Source: Runella sp. SP2
GTDB taxonomy: Bacteria > Bacteroidota > Bacteroidia > Cytophagales > Spirosomataceae
Direction of reading: 5' to 3'
Assembly: GCF_003711225.1 (NCBI RefSeq)
Contig: NZ_CP031030.1
Coordinates: 1,674,001-1,738,000, forward strand
Length of the DNA stretch: 64,000 nt
Both the position numbers and the translations under genes were made by a program. The first letter of the stretch is position 1, and each line of letters opens with the position of its first letter. Below, one piece after another: positions 49,931 to 58,261 of this stretch. The notes beneath the pieces are model-generated. The model saw only the letters and a list, made by a program, of their open reading frames with translations. It was not told the origin of the DNA and did no database searches.

Positions 49931-51229
49931 ATGAAAAATCCAATAAAAAAGGCGTCAAAGTGGGTACGTAAAAACCCGCTTTTAGTTGGGGTAATTGTCA
50001 TTTCGGTGATAGTGTTGGTTTGGGTTGTGTACCTGTACCGCCAACGCACTACCACCACGGCCACGGCAAAAACGGCAAGCCCCGCAAAGTATCGCATACC
50101 AGCGGTAAAAAGAGTTTTTGACCCAACGACGGTGTATAAAATGCTTTTGCTAACCGATACGGACTTTTGGGCTAACCGATTGAGCGTTATTAAAGCCGCT
50201 GGATTTGACACAGTACCTTTAATTGTCAACGTGGGTGAAACCTACAATGAAGGGTTTGGTAAATACATTGAGTACGCAAACGTGGCGATGGATAAAGGCT
50301 TAAACCTCGTTTTGATTCCGTCTTTAGTGTTCTACGGCAAAGACCTAAATAGCGTCTTCACTCAAGAAGAAATGATGCAGGATAGAAACGGGAGCCGACT
50401 TTTTGCAAGCCGCTACCAAATGTCTTTCAGTTCTTCCAAGTGGCAAAATGTTTACGATTGGTACAAGGGCTTTAAAAATGCCTTTCAACCTTTCTACGAT
50501 GCTGGCTATGTGGTTGCGTGTTTTCCATCAACTACGGTGCATGAAGAATTTGGTTATCGCTTCGAGTGGGGCGGGGACTATTCCAGCCTAGAAACGACCA
50601 AAAGCGGCGGGGTTAATTTGTCAGGCGGATTGCCTTACCAACGTTTTAAGGTTCAGCAACTAAGAGAAAAATTGCACGCTATTTGCAACGTGATGACGGG
50701 TTGGCGTATGGGCTTGCACTGTGGAAACTTCTTTATCAATGTCCACCGAGAAACTGGAACGTATGACTACAATACAATAGCCGACCATCCTTCTATTAAG
50801 TTCTTGAAGAACAACACCCGCGTAATTGACTCCAAAGAGTTTGACGCGGCGCTTCAATACGACTGGAAAATGAGAAAGCCCGGTTATTACTGTACCGAGT
50901 GGACAAACGCAGACGGTGCTACTGTCGAGAGTTTGACAGTTCACCACCGTTACAGCATCAATCAGGGGGCTAACCTTCTATCTTTTGCCTTTCACGTACC
51001 CGACGCAAACGGTGGCGGTGCTGGCTGGAATATGGCAAAGCAAGTACGTCAAAATCTTATTGATTCGGGGGACTGGAATAAACCAGTACAAAGCCCCCAA
51101 CGTTCGGGGCTGTTTACTTACTCATTAGAAAGAATCTACAGTGAAGGCGGCTATGAGCAAAGTATCAGAAACGAATTTGAAAGCCTGATAAGCGGCGGGG
51201 TACTCCCTAACGTTCGATGTTCAGGATAG
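49931..51229 (+). CDS. N-anchored TIM-barrel glycoside-hydrolase-like protein
   Basis: 432 aa. N-terminal membrane anchor (NPLLVGVIVISVIVLVWVVYLY), a Thr/Ala linker, then a ~380-residue domain with TIM-barrel rhythm: VIKAAGFDTVPLIVNVG, ANVAMDKGLNLVLIPSL, YDAGYVVACFPSTTVHEEFGYRFEWGGDY, GWRMGLHCGNFF, KPGYYCTEWTNADG. The HEEFG and CTEW glutamates could be the acid/base and nucleophile. It is the last gene of the rightward operon, before a strong terminator. Putative capsule or glycan hydrolase displayed on a membrane. Confidence 0.6.
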   Translation: MKNPIKKASKWVRKNPLLVGVIVISVIVLVWVVYLYRQRTTTTATAKTASPAKYRIPAVKRVFDPTTVYKMLLLTDTDFWANRLSVIKAAGFDTVPLIVNVGETYNEGFGKYIEYANVAMDKGLNLVLIPSLVFYGKDLNSVFTQEEMMQDRNGSRLFASRYQMSFSSSKWQNVYDWYKGFKNAFQPFYDAGYVVACFPSTTVHEEFGYRFEWGGDYSSLETTKSGGVNLSGGLPYQRFKVQQLREKLHAICNVMTGWRMGLHCGNFFINVHRETGTYDYNTIADHPSIKFLKNNTRVIDSKEFDAALQYDWKMRKPGYYCTEWTNADGATVESLTVHHRYSINQGANLLSFAFHVPDANGGGAGWNMAKQVRQNLIDSGDWNKPVQSPQRSGLFTYSLERIYSEGGYEQSIRNEFESLISGGVLPNVRCSG

Positions 51230-51245
51230 CGGTTTGACTGACTCA

Positions 51246-51275
51246 TAAAAACCCCGTCACATTGGCGGGGTTTTT
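51246..51275 (+). terminator. Rho-independent terminator at end of structural-type operon
   Basis: AAAAACCCCG pairs with CGGGGTTTTT around a 10-nt loop, with T-run, 17 bp after the last gene of the operon. The remaining 51276-51475 is promoter DNA for the methyltransferase. Confidence 0.85.
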
Positions 51276-51407
51276 CTATGCTCCTAAAATCGCTTTGGCC
51301 GAAAGTGTATAATCCATACTATTTTAAACTGTGAAATCATAGCAGATATAAGAGCCTGGACACTCACATATTTTACAGAAATGTGATTGATCTCAGATTT
51401 GTAACGC

Positions 51408-51438
51408 TTGCAAATTCACAATCTAAAAGGTAAATTTG
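51408..51438 (+). promoter_or_regulatory. Bacteroidota-type promoter for the methyltransferase gene
   Basis: TTG at 51408-51410 and TAAATTTG at 51431-51438 fit the Bacteroidota -33/-7 pattern (TTTG, TAnnTTTG) with a 20-bp gap. ATTCACAAT between them recurs in the leader of the next gene (about 52305), and TTCACATTTTGTGAA at 52265-52279 is a palindrome, hinting at a common operator. Confidence 0.5.
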
Positions 51439-51475
51439 TGACACCTCGAGGATAAATAAACGGCGCCCAATCACA

Positions 51476-52264
51476 ATGTTAGTACTATCTTTATTTAGTG
51501 GGATTGACCTTTTAGGAAAGGGCTTTCAACAAAACGGCTTTTGTGTTGTCAGTGCGGGGGACATTATTCTAGGTCAAGACATAAGAAACTTTCATTCAGT
51601 TTCAGGAAAATTTGACGGAGTAATTGGCGGCTCACCATGTCAAGACTTTTCACGAGCAAGACGAACCGAACCTACTGGCTACGGTTTAGAAATGTTGGCC
51701 GAATTTCAACGCGTTGTCCATGAATCACAACCTAAGTTTTTTCTACTTGAAAATGTCCCTAACGTCCCTCAGATTTTTGTGGATGGCTACAAAGTACAAA
51801 GATTCTTCCTTAATGCTAACGAAGTAGGAAGCGCCCAAAATCGGCATAGATACTTTCAGTTTGGGACAAAAGAAGGTTTACTTCTTCACGTGCAAAGACA
51901 ATCAAAACCTAAAAAGTCTGAAAAATGCGTAACGGCTACAGAGGGGAAACGAGGGAATTACAGAACATGGGAAGAAGTCTGTAAACTTCAAGGAATCGAA
52001 AATAATTTTGATTTGCCCGACCTCACTAAAGCGGGAGCATATAAAGTAGTTGGTAATGCTGTTAATTTATATGTTTCAAAGGCCATAGCCTTAGCAATTA
52101 AACAAGTACTTTCTGACCCTACCCCGCCAACCTTTCAAAATTCAAAAACTTGTGCGTGTGGTTGCGGCCAAATCTTACAAGGGTGGAAAAAAACCGCTAC
52201 CGACGCTTGCAGAAAAAGAATAAGCCTAAAGCGTGACGCGCCTGGCACTAACAAACGCAGCTGA
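51476..52264 (+). CDS. Orphan C5-cytosine DNA methyltransferase
   Basis: 262 aa. Motif I LSLFSGIDLLGKGF, catalytic motif IV GGSPCQDFSRARR (Cys nucleophile), motif VI ENVPN, motif VIII AQNRHRYFQFG and motif X VGNAVNLYVSKAIA are present, with only ~60 residues between VIII and X for target recognition. It is shorter than typical 320-400-residue enzymes. A Cys-rich appendix (CACGCGQILQG...ACRKR) looks like a small zinc site. No restriction endonuclease is adjacent, so it is probably a phage-type protective or epigenetic methylase. Confidence 0.88.
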   Translation: MLVLSLFSGIDLLGKGFQQNGFCVVSAGDIILGQDIRNFHSVSGKFDGVIGGSPCQDFSRARRTEPTGYGLEMLAEFQRVVHESQPKFFLLENVPNVPQIFVDGYKVQRFFLNANEVGSAQNRHRYFQFGTKEGLLLHVQRQSKPKKSEKCVTATEGKRGNYRTWEEVCKLQGIENNFDLPDLTKAGAYKVVGNAVNLYVSKAIALAIKQVLSDPTPPTFQNSKTCACGCGQILQGWKKTATDACRKRISLKRDAPGTNKRS

Positions 52265-52334
52265 TTCACATTTTGTGAACGATCTGTAATTTGTATCCCT
52301 GGTACATTCACAATTAATTGTCAAAATCAATACT

Positions 52335-52550
52335 ATGAATCGTCACTACTGTACAATTTGCGGGAAAAAAGTAAGTGAATCTAAAATGAGGCGCTTTTAT
52401 TACTTTCCAATTAAACGTGACGGTTGGCATTGTATCAAATGTTTGTCCACTGAAGTGGACACTTATATTTTTGATGTCACTGATAAAGAATGGATTGAGC
52501 CTTCAAAAGAGATTTACAGAAAGATGCTCAACAAAAAAGCCCTTCATTAG
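52335..52550 (+). CDS. Small zinc-ribbon-like protein
   Basis: 71 aa with CTICGKK and WHCIKCLS pairs, i.e. C-x2-C ... C-x2-C, a likely zinc ribbon; charged C-terminus. A promoter-like TAATTTG and a TTCACATTTTGTGAA palindrome lie upstream. Function unknown; could be a small regulator or an inhibitor. Its 3' end forms part of the terminator stem. Confidence 0.55.
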   Translation: MNRHYCTICGKKVSESKMRRFYYFPIKRDGWHCIKCLSTEVDTYIFDVTDKEWIEPSKEIYRKMLNKKALH

Positions 52551-52562
52551 TGAGGGGCTTTT
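52531..52562. terminator. Bidirectional terminator between convergent genes
   Basis: AAAAGCCCTTCA pairs with TGAGGGGCTTTT (one G-T pair) around a 4-nt loop; the left arm overlaps the last codons of the zinc-ribbon gene. It precedes the integrase stop by 6 bp and serves both genes. Confidence 0.85.
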
Positions 52563-52567
52563 CTATT

Positions 52568-53716
52568 TTACCAATCATATTCTAAGGGGTCAGACTTCAA
52601 GCGTACCCCAATACTCCGTAAATAGTTTTCTGTTTCCTTCGTTGATGCGTGGCGTAACAGTTTGGATAGCCTTAAAATATCCTTTGTCACTTCGTAAGCC
52701 CTAGACGCGCCCGTATGTTTCCAACTGTACAAAGTGTAATTGTATTCGGTGAGCCCACAAACTTCTAAAGCCCGTTTGTGTCGTTTGTATGCGTGGTTTA
52801 TTGCCATTGGGTATTTATCCACCTGCAAGCCTTTCCCGAACAAATAAAAGTTATTAGTATGGTTTCGACCTTGGGCGTACCGTAAAAGTGCATTGTAAAG
52901 GCTGTTACTAATCGGCACAATATCAGTACGCCGATTCTTTGCGATTTTACCCGGTACGTCGATAACTCTTTTGGTAAGGTCAATATTTGCCAAACGTAAT
53001 CCCCTTATTTCGGCTGGTCGAATAAAAGCATAGTACATGAGCCTCGTAAAAACGAATAGTTCAAAATCGTTTTCATTTAGATATTCCTCTAAAATATTTT
53101 GATGCTCAAGCGTAAAAACTTCGTGCTGGTCGCTATCGGTTTCGGGTAGTGTTTTTATAGCCAAAGGGTTTTTAGCTATGTACCCTTTTTCTAAAGCCCC
53201 TTCAAAAAGTAGCTTTGTACAGGTTATGTTATTGTTTGCAGTCTTATTCGAGTTTTCATAAACGCCCGTAAGATAGTTTCTATAATCGTAGGCGTGCGAC
53301 TGTGTAAAGTCTTCTATTGTAGTTTCTTGTAGCCCTTTGGACTTTAAAAACGACTCGAATTTCTTAAAAACGCTGGTGTAAGTGCCTAATGTTTTTCCCC
53401 TTACTTGTGCTTTTTTGTCTGCAAGAACCTCCTTTAGAACGTCGATAAGTAGGCTTTTTTGTGTAGGGGCGGGTAGTGGTTCGGGTTCAGATTCTACTTT
53501 AAAATAAAAACCGTCTTCTAGCCCTTTATTTATTTGCGGTATCCAATCATTTGCCCAACGCTCAATCATTTGAGGGGTTTTGTATTTTGCTGGGCAAAAT
53601 ATCCGCTTACGTACCAAACTTTTGGTTGAATCAGAGAAAGCGTAGAACTCAATGTAGGCACGTTTACCATGCACTAGCTTTGCTTCTTTGTAGGGGTGTT
53701 TCTTGCCTTGACTCAT
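52568..53716 (-). CDS. int: Tyrosine recombinase (integrase) of the element
   Basis: 382 aa from ATG 53716 (MSQGKKHPYKEAK...); an upstream ATG at 53752 in frame is possible but would overlap the tRNA terminator. An N-terminal arm-binding-like region and core-binding domain (LIDVLKEVLADKK to LTGVYENSNKT) precede the catalytic domain: MYYAFIRPAEIRGLRLANID (first Arg), YSWKHTGASRA (His/Arg box), LSKLLRHASTKETENYLRSIG (His and the Tyr nucleophile). It sits beside the tRNA-Ala attachment site, as is usual, and has TTGTCGCA repeats before its start. Confidence 0.92.
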   Translation of the reverse strand: MSQGKKHPYKEAKLVHGKRAYIEFYAFSDSTKSLVRKRIFCPAKYKTPQMIERWANDWIPQINKGLEDGFYFKVESEPEPLPAPTQKSLLIDVLKEVLADKKAQVRGKTLGTYTSVFKKFESFLKSKGLQETTIEDFTQSHAYDYRNYLTGVYENSNKTANNNITCTKLLFEGALEKGYIAKNPLAIKTLPETDSDQHEVFTLEHQNILEEYLNENDFELFVFTRLMYYAFIRPAEIRGLRLANIDLTKRVIDVPGKIAKNRRTDIVPISNSLYNALLRYAQGRNHTNNFYLFGKGLQVDKYPMAINHAYKRHKRALEVCGLTEYNYTLYSWKHTGASRAYEVTKDILRLSKLLRHASTKETENYLRSIGVRLKSDPLEYDW

Positions 53717-53724
53717 TCCTAACT

Positions 53725-53744
53725 TTGTCGCAACGGTTGTCGCA
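53725..53744 (+). promoter_or_regulatory. Right arm-type integrase sites (two TTGTCGCA repeats)
   Basis: Exact TTGTCGCA at 53725-53732 and 53737-53744, 42 bp inside the attR core and upstream of the integrase start. Same octamer and orientation as the four copies near attL. Confidence 0.7.
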
Positions 53745-53752
53745 AAAAGCAA

Positions 53753-53774
53753 AAACCCGCCAAATAGCGGGTTT
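53753..53774 (-). terminator. Terminator of tRNA-Ala
   Basis: AAACCCGC (53753-53760) pairs with GCGGGTTT (53767-53774). On the minus strand the stem is followed by TTTTTGC, 10 bp past the tRNA 3' end and before the integrase, so it isolates the integrase from tRNA transcription. It belongs to the element side of attR. Confidence 0.75.
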
Positions 53775-53783
53775 AAGGGGTTT

Positions 53784-53860
<77 letters not shown>

Positions 53861-53867
53861 AAAAAAA

Positions 53868-53937
53868 TGTCATCGGTGCGACGCTTCGCCAAGCACTCTA
53901 GCCAGCTGGTACGCCAGTCCGATGAGCTACATCCTCG
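53868..53937 (-). pseudogene. Degenerate tRNA-Ala fragment upstream of tRNA-Ala
   Basis: On the minus strand GAGGATGTAGCTCA, then a ~15-nt insertion, then AGCTGGCTAGAGTGCTTG copies the 5' half of the adjacent tRNA-Ala. No anticodon arm or T-arm follows. It can fold with CATCGG/CCGATG and CTGG-CGTA-CCAG stems. Probably a broken duplicate. Confidence 0.55.
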
Positions 53938-53996
53938 ATTGGAGTGCAAAGATGATTTTTTGATTCGATTTTTGCAACTACTTTCCCCAAAATTCT

Positions 53997-55382
53997 TTAA
54001 TAAGAAACGTCCATTTTGTTTTGGGTTAAATTTTCCATGATGGGTTTTGAACGACTCAATAACATAGGGTCCTCAGTGACAGGGTTTTCGCGGAGATATA
54101 GCTTTTTGAGTCGTTTTAGTTGTGGCATTTGAGTGGGGAGCTCGCTTAGGTTGTTATAGCTCACGTCAATCTCTTCAACGACCGATAAAGCGCCAATGGA
54201 ACTTGGTAATACACTAAACTGATTGTGATTGAGGTCCAAAATGGTCAAACGTTTTAACCTTTTGATGCTGCTGGGCAGACTAGAGAGTTTGTTGTGGTGC
54301 GCATAAAGGGCTTGAAGGCGTCTCAGCTTCCGAAGGTTTTGGGGAAGGTGCGTCAGTTGGTTATTTGAAAGTGCCAATTGCTGTAATCGCCGCATTCTTC
54401 CAATGGACGAAGGCAGTTCTGTAAGGTTGTTGTGGTACAAGTCAATCACTTCTAACCTTCTTAGTTTGTTGATACCTTGCGGCAAGGTGTTGAGGTCGCA
54501 CGAATACAAGTTGATGTCGCGCAAGCGCCGCAAACCCTGAAAACTTTGGTCGTTTAGCAGCGAAAGTTTGTTATACCCCAACCATAAACTTGAAAGCTTT
54601 CTACAGGCTTGAACCGCCGCTGGAACATCAGTAAAACGATTGTTTTGGATATTTAAAATACGGAGTGTTTTGTTGGGCGTGAGCGTTAAGCTGTTGTTTG
54701 ACAGTTGGTTGGCATTGAGCCAGAGGTGTTTGAGTTTGGGCAAGCGAGTTAAATCTATGTTGGCATTCTTGAGCTCATTTCCGCCTAAATTAAGCTCCTT
54801 CATTTCGGTAAACTTATAAATGATCTCTGGTACTTCAGTTAGTTCAAGCTGATTGAGGGCAAGGATTTTAACCGTATCAGGTCGGGTGGTAGCAATTGCG
54901 TCATCGAGGGTGCTAATGACATTGCGGCCTTTGGGAAGCTGGCGTATCAGCCCAATGTTAATAAGTTGGTGAAAAGAGTACGCTGCCGTGATTTTAACGG
55001 GAAAACGGTAGTTATCCAAATAGACACGGAGCGAATCCAGTACCTTAGTTTTCGATTCTTCCGATACTTTTCCTTCAAAACTATATAGAAAATAATCAAA
55101 TCGGCCTTCTTTACCCACATAGAAGCGTGCCCATAAAGTGCCGTTATCTTTTTTAGTACTATTTTGTCTTGCTCTACCATTGACATTCAATAAAAATGCC
55201 TGTTGCGATTTGAAATACGTATCCGCAGCGCCATCAAAAAACTTTTTGGGGCTAGGATAGAGGCTGTCCAATTGCTTTACACTCAGACGCTTACTTTCGG
55301 CATCCGAGAATGTCATGATTTTTACTTGCGCATACGCAAACGAGCTAACGAAGAAGATAGACGACAAAAAAAATAGTTTCAT
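53997..55382 (-). CDS. Secreted leucine-rich-repeat protein
   Basis: 461 aa. Signal peptide (MKLFFLSSIFFVSSFAYAQ), a ~150-residue N-terminal beta domain, then about 11-12 LRRs of ~23 residues (residues ~175-445; for example LEVIDLYHNNLTELPSSIGRMRRLQQLALSNNQLTHLP). LRR arcs bind proteins; this bacterial-type repeat with LP-x-x-L resembles exported or surface LRR proteins. No T9SS tail is visible at the C-terminus. Stands alone on its strand; partner unknown. Confidence 0.85.
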   Translation of the reverse strand: MKLFFLSSIFFVSSFAYAQVKIMTFSDAESKRLSVKQLDSLYPSPKKFFDGAADTYFKSQQAFLLNVNGRARQNSTKKDNGTLWARFYVGKEGRFDYFLYSFEGKVSEESKTKVLDSLRVYLDNYRFPVKITAAYSFHQLINIGLIRQLPKGRNVISTLDDAIATTRPDTVKILALNQLELTEVPEIIYKFTEMKELNLGGNELKNANIDLTRLPKLKHLWLNANQLSNNSLTLTPNKTLRILNIQNNRFTDVPAAVQACRKLSSLWLGYNKLSLLNDQSFQGLRRLRDINLYSCDLNTLPQGINKLRRLEVIDLYHNNLTELPSSIGRMRRLQQLALSNNQLTHLPQNLRKLRRLQALYAHHNKLSSLPSSIKRLKRLTILDLNHNQFSVLPSSIGALSVVEEIDVSYNNLSELPTQMPQLKRLKKLYLRENPVTEDPMLLSRSKPIMENLTQNKMDVSY

Positions 55383-55472
55383 AGTTGTAGGAGGTTTACT
55401 CTTCTAACTACGAAACTAAAGATAATATTTTATAAAACAATATATAAAGCAAAATTTTATATAAATTTTCTC

Positions 55473-56486
55473 CTATCGAGAAAGCTTCCCAGAGCTATCA
55501 CCCGAAGATAACCGTTCAACTTCGTCTATGGAAACCAAGTTAAAATCGCCTTCAACGGTATGTTTGAGGGCGGCCGCCGAGGTGGCAAACTCAAGGGCGT
55601 GCTGCACACTTTGGTCAAAATAGTCATAGCCGTACAAAAAGCCAGCGATAAAAGCATCACCGCTTCCGATGCGATCCACAATGTGGTGAATGTCGTAAGT
55701 GGTGGTTTTGTAAAACTTCTCGCCGTTCCAAGCTTTTCCTTTTAATTGATTATGCGATGCACTGATAGAATCACGTTTGGTGTCAAGGATTAGCTTAATG
55801 TTGGGATACCTTTCCATGATTTGTTTTGAGGTGGACACCCACTTGTTCTTATCCTCGGGTAGGGGTTTAATCCCAAATAAATCATCGGCATTGCTATTGC
55901 CGCAGACGATGAGGTCACAGTAAGATACCAAGTCTGGCATAATTTCTTGAGGTGTTTTTCCCCAATTCCATAGACCTTTGCGGTAGTTTACGTCTGCCGA
56001 GATTTTAACGCCCAATTTTCGGGCGGTTTGCACGGCTTCTAAACAGGCCTGTGCAGCACTTTCAGACAGGGCAGGGGTGATGCCCGTGAAGTGAAACCAA
56101 TCGGCACCCGTCAGAATACGTTCCCAATCAAAACTTTCAGCTTCAAGGGTACAAAAGGAGTCATTGAGGCGGTCATAAATCACCTGACTTGCCCGGGCGT
56201 TGGCGCCATTTTCTACGAAATAAATCCCCATGCGGTCGCCACCTAACTGGATTTCGGAGGTGTCGAGGCCGTATTTACGCAGGTACATAATGGCAGCCTT
56301 CCCAATGTCGTTGTTGGGAAAACGGGTCACGTGGACGGCTTGAACGTCCCATTGGGCAGTAGCAATCGCGACGTTGGCTTCGCCACCAGCGTAGGTAATA
56401 TCAAAACTATGGGCTTGGCTAAAACGAGCAAAAGCAGGCGGTGACAGCCTCATCATGATTTGACCGAAAGTAACAATTTTTTTCAT
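55473..56486 (-). CDS. kdgK: PfkB-family sugar kinase, probable 2-dehydro-3-deoxygluconate kinase
   Basis: 337 aa ribokinase-like protein: N-terminal GQIMMRLSPP with the AGGEANVAIATAQ substrate loop, and the C-terminal anion hole and catalytic Asp in DRIGSGDAFIAGFLYG. The first motif and length are typical of KDG kinases, which phosphorylate 2-keto-3-deoxygluconate on the way to pyruvate in uronate breakdown. No KDPG aldolase gene is adjacent in the window, so the substrate is inferred from sequence alone. Confidence 0.8.
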   Translation of the reverse strand: MKKIVTFGQIMMRLSPPAFARFSQAHSFDITYAGGEANVAIATAQWDVQAVHVTRFPNNDIGKAAIMYLRKYGLDTSEIQLGGDRMGIYFVENGANARASQVIYDRLNDSFCTLEAESFDWERILTGADWFHFTGITPALSESAAQACLEAVQTARKLGVKISADVNYRKGLWNWGKTPQEIMPDLVSYCDLIVCGNSNADDLFGIKPLPEDKNKWVSTSKQIMERYPNIKLILDTKRDSISASHNQLKGKAWNGEKFYKTTTYDIHHIVDRIGSGDAFIAGFLYGYDYFDQSVQHALEFATSAAALKHTVEGDFNLVSIDEVERLSSGDSSGKLSR

Positions 56487-56509
56487 ACCTTGTAAAGCTA
56501 AGTTTTGGG

Positions 56510-57286
56510 CTATTTACTCCGTTTTTCTTGGCGTTTTTTGATGGTTTTTTTAGCCCATTGATACGAATCGGTAAAAACTTCACTTTCCATTGTAAAGCCT
56601 AAACTATAATAAGGGCCGTTGTAATTGGTTGGGAGGTTTTGTTGGTAAAGTGCATATCTGTACCCTCCCTGTGTGCTAAAGCCTACCCAACGAGTTGCTT
56701 TCCATTTGAGATAAAAACCTACTTGGGCGGGCATAAAAAAATCATTTCTTCGCCAAATCATCAAATCATTGAGAAGTTTGTTCCCTGAGCTTTGGGTAGC
56801 CCCAATACCCACTTCAACAGGCAAACTAAATCGCCAACGTTTATTTTCGATTACTTTTGGGACATACATTAAACTGAAAAAATACAAGTCAGTTTTTGTG
56901 TAATAGCCCAAATTTATCAATCGAGAGGCATTTTTTCGCAAATCAATGAGCCTTAGAAATGAGTTAAAGGTAAGCCAATAGTACCCAAAAGTAAGTTCAT
57001 GGCGCTTCTTTCCAAATTTTATCCCCGTATTTACGCCCCAAATATTGACAAATTTTTTGTCAATAAACGAACTTCTAGCGTCCCAGTTGAGGGTGTACAT
57101 GAGGTTGGGGCCGCGCCTCATGCTGTCTTGGCTACTGGAAAATATTTCTTTGAGGAATTTGAGCGATTTAGGGGTATGGGTAGAATCACTGGTTTCGACG
57201 GAGGTAGAGTCAACGTCGGCTGCCCACATTCGAGTAGAAATGGTAAAAGTGGTTAAAGTTAGATAGAGGAGGTGTTTACGAAACAT
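56510..57286 (-). CDS. Outer-membrane-like protein of unknown function
   Basis: 258 aa from ATG 57286 (signal peptide MFRKHLLYLTLTTFTISTRMWA); the longer frame to 57367 runs into promoter DNA. After a ~45-residue polar linker, the body alternates aromatic/hydrophobic residues like outer-membrane beta strands (HELTFGYYWLTFNSFL, RINLGYYTKTDLYFFSLMYVPKV-like, GFSTQGGYRYALYQQ), ending KKRQEKRSK. No family name is certain. It lies 23 bp downstream of nothing co-directional but directly upstream of the sugar kinase on the same strand. Confidence 0.55.
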   Translation of the reverse strand: MFRKHLLYLTLTTFTISTRMWAADVDSTSVETSDSTHTPKSLKFLKEIFSSSQDSMRRGPNLMYTLNWDARSSFIDKKFVNIWGVNTGIKFGKKRHELTFGYYWLTFNSFLRLIDLRKNASRLINLGYYTKTDLYFFSLMYVPKVIENKRWRFSLPVEVGIGATQSSGNKLLNDLMIWRRNDFFMPAQVGFYLKWKATRWVGFSTQGGYRYALYQQNLPTNYNGPYYSLGFTMESEVFTDSYQWAKKTIKKRQEKRSK

Positions 57287-57350
57287 GCTGTACTTCACGC
57301 TAAAACAATTATTTTCAATAACGTTTTTCTCAGAAGGTTTAGTTTTATTT

Positions 57351-57384
57351 TTTGTCAAATGGAACAATTTTTACTGTACGTTTG
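57351..57384 (+). promoter_or_regulatory. Bacteroidota-type promoter for the peroxiredoxin gene
   Basis: TTTG at 57351-57354 and TACGTTTG at 57377-57384 (TAnnTTTG consensus) with 22 bp between, about 110 bp before the peroxiredoxin start. Confidence 0.45.
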
Positions 57385-57495
57385 TACTACATTTGTCAAG
57401 CCTCCCTATAAAGAGGCTTTCAATTATCGGTTTAACCATATAAAACCGATAGTCTATAAGTGAAAATATTCGTTCCACAAAAACTCTTATTTATT

Positions 57496-58128
57496 ATGTC
57501 ACTTAGATTAGGCGATGTTGCCCCAGATTTTCAAGCGGATACTACGCAAGGCCCTATCAGTTTCCACGAATGGTTAGGTGATTCTTGGGGATTGTTATTT
57601 TCTCACCCTGCCGATTTTACACCAGTTTGTACTACTGAATTGGGAAAAACGGCGTTATTGAAAGGCGAATTTGCAAAAAGAAACGTAAAAGTTATAGCGG
57701 TGAGCGTGGATGATTTGGATTCTCACGCGCGTTGGGTTCCGGATATAAACGAAGTAAATGGTACGGAAGTGAATTTCCCAATTATTGCGGACGAAAACCG
57801 TAACGTGGCTACTTTGTATGACATGATTCACCCAAATGCGAGTGAAAAAGCAACCGTTCGCTCAGTGTTTGTAATTGGCCCAGATAAGAAAATTAAACTT
57901 ACCTTGACTTATCCAGCTTCAACAGGTCGTAACTTCAACGAGCTTATTCGCGTTATTGATTCGCTTCAACTAACGGCTTATAATCAAGTAGCTACGCCAG
58001 CAGACTGGAAACCAGGAGAAGATGTGATTGTGGTACCTGCTGTTTCGACGGAAGATGCCCAGAAAAAATACAGCGATTTACGAATCGTAAAACCTTATTT
58101 GCGTTACACCGCGCAACCTAATAAGTAA
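57496..58128 (+). CDS. 1-Cys peroxiredoxin (Prx6 type)
   Basis: 210 aa from ATG 57496 (MSLRLGDVAPDF...); the upstream GTG at 57460 would add only a short basic extension. The peroxidatic Cys is at ~45 in HPADFTPVCTTELG, the catalytic Arg in ENRNVATLYDMIHPNA..ATVRSVFVIGP, and a Prx6-type C-terminal extension follows (NQVATPADWKPGEDVIVVPAVSTEDA) with no second cysteine visible. It reduces peroxides in the cytoplasm using an external thiol donor. Monocistronic, ending in a strong hairpin. Confidence 0.92.
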   Translation: MSLRLGDVAPDFQADTTQGPISFHEWLGDSWGLLFSHPADFTPVCTTELGKTALLKGEFAKRNVKVIAVSVDDLDSHARWVPDINEVNGTEVNFPIIADENRNVATLYDMIHPNASEKATVRSVFVIGPDKKIKLTLTYPASTGRNFNELIRVIDSLQLTAYNQVATPADWKPGEDVIVVPAVSTEDAQKKYSDLRIVKPYLRYTAQPNK

Positions 58129-58246
58129 AAAGGATATTTGGTCAGACGATAGTCAGACCGAATATCCTTTTTTTACCTTTGGGTCTGACTATCGTCTGAC
58201 CCTCTTTGACCTTTTTGCTCGGTCAGACGATAGTCAGACCGAGCAA
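58129..58246. terminator. Terminator region made of three 20-bp repeats
   Basis: GGTCAGACGATAGTCAGACC occurs at 58140-58159 and 58221-58240, with its reverse complement at 58182-58201. Copy 1 is inside a stem AAAGGATATT/AATATCCTTT followed by T-run (peroxiredoxin terminator). Copy 3 is inside TTTTTGCTC/GAGCAAAAA, near the end of the convergent gene. The repeats can also pair with one another. Confidence 0.85.
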
Positions 58247-58261
58247 AAAACAAGTGATGGC

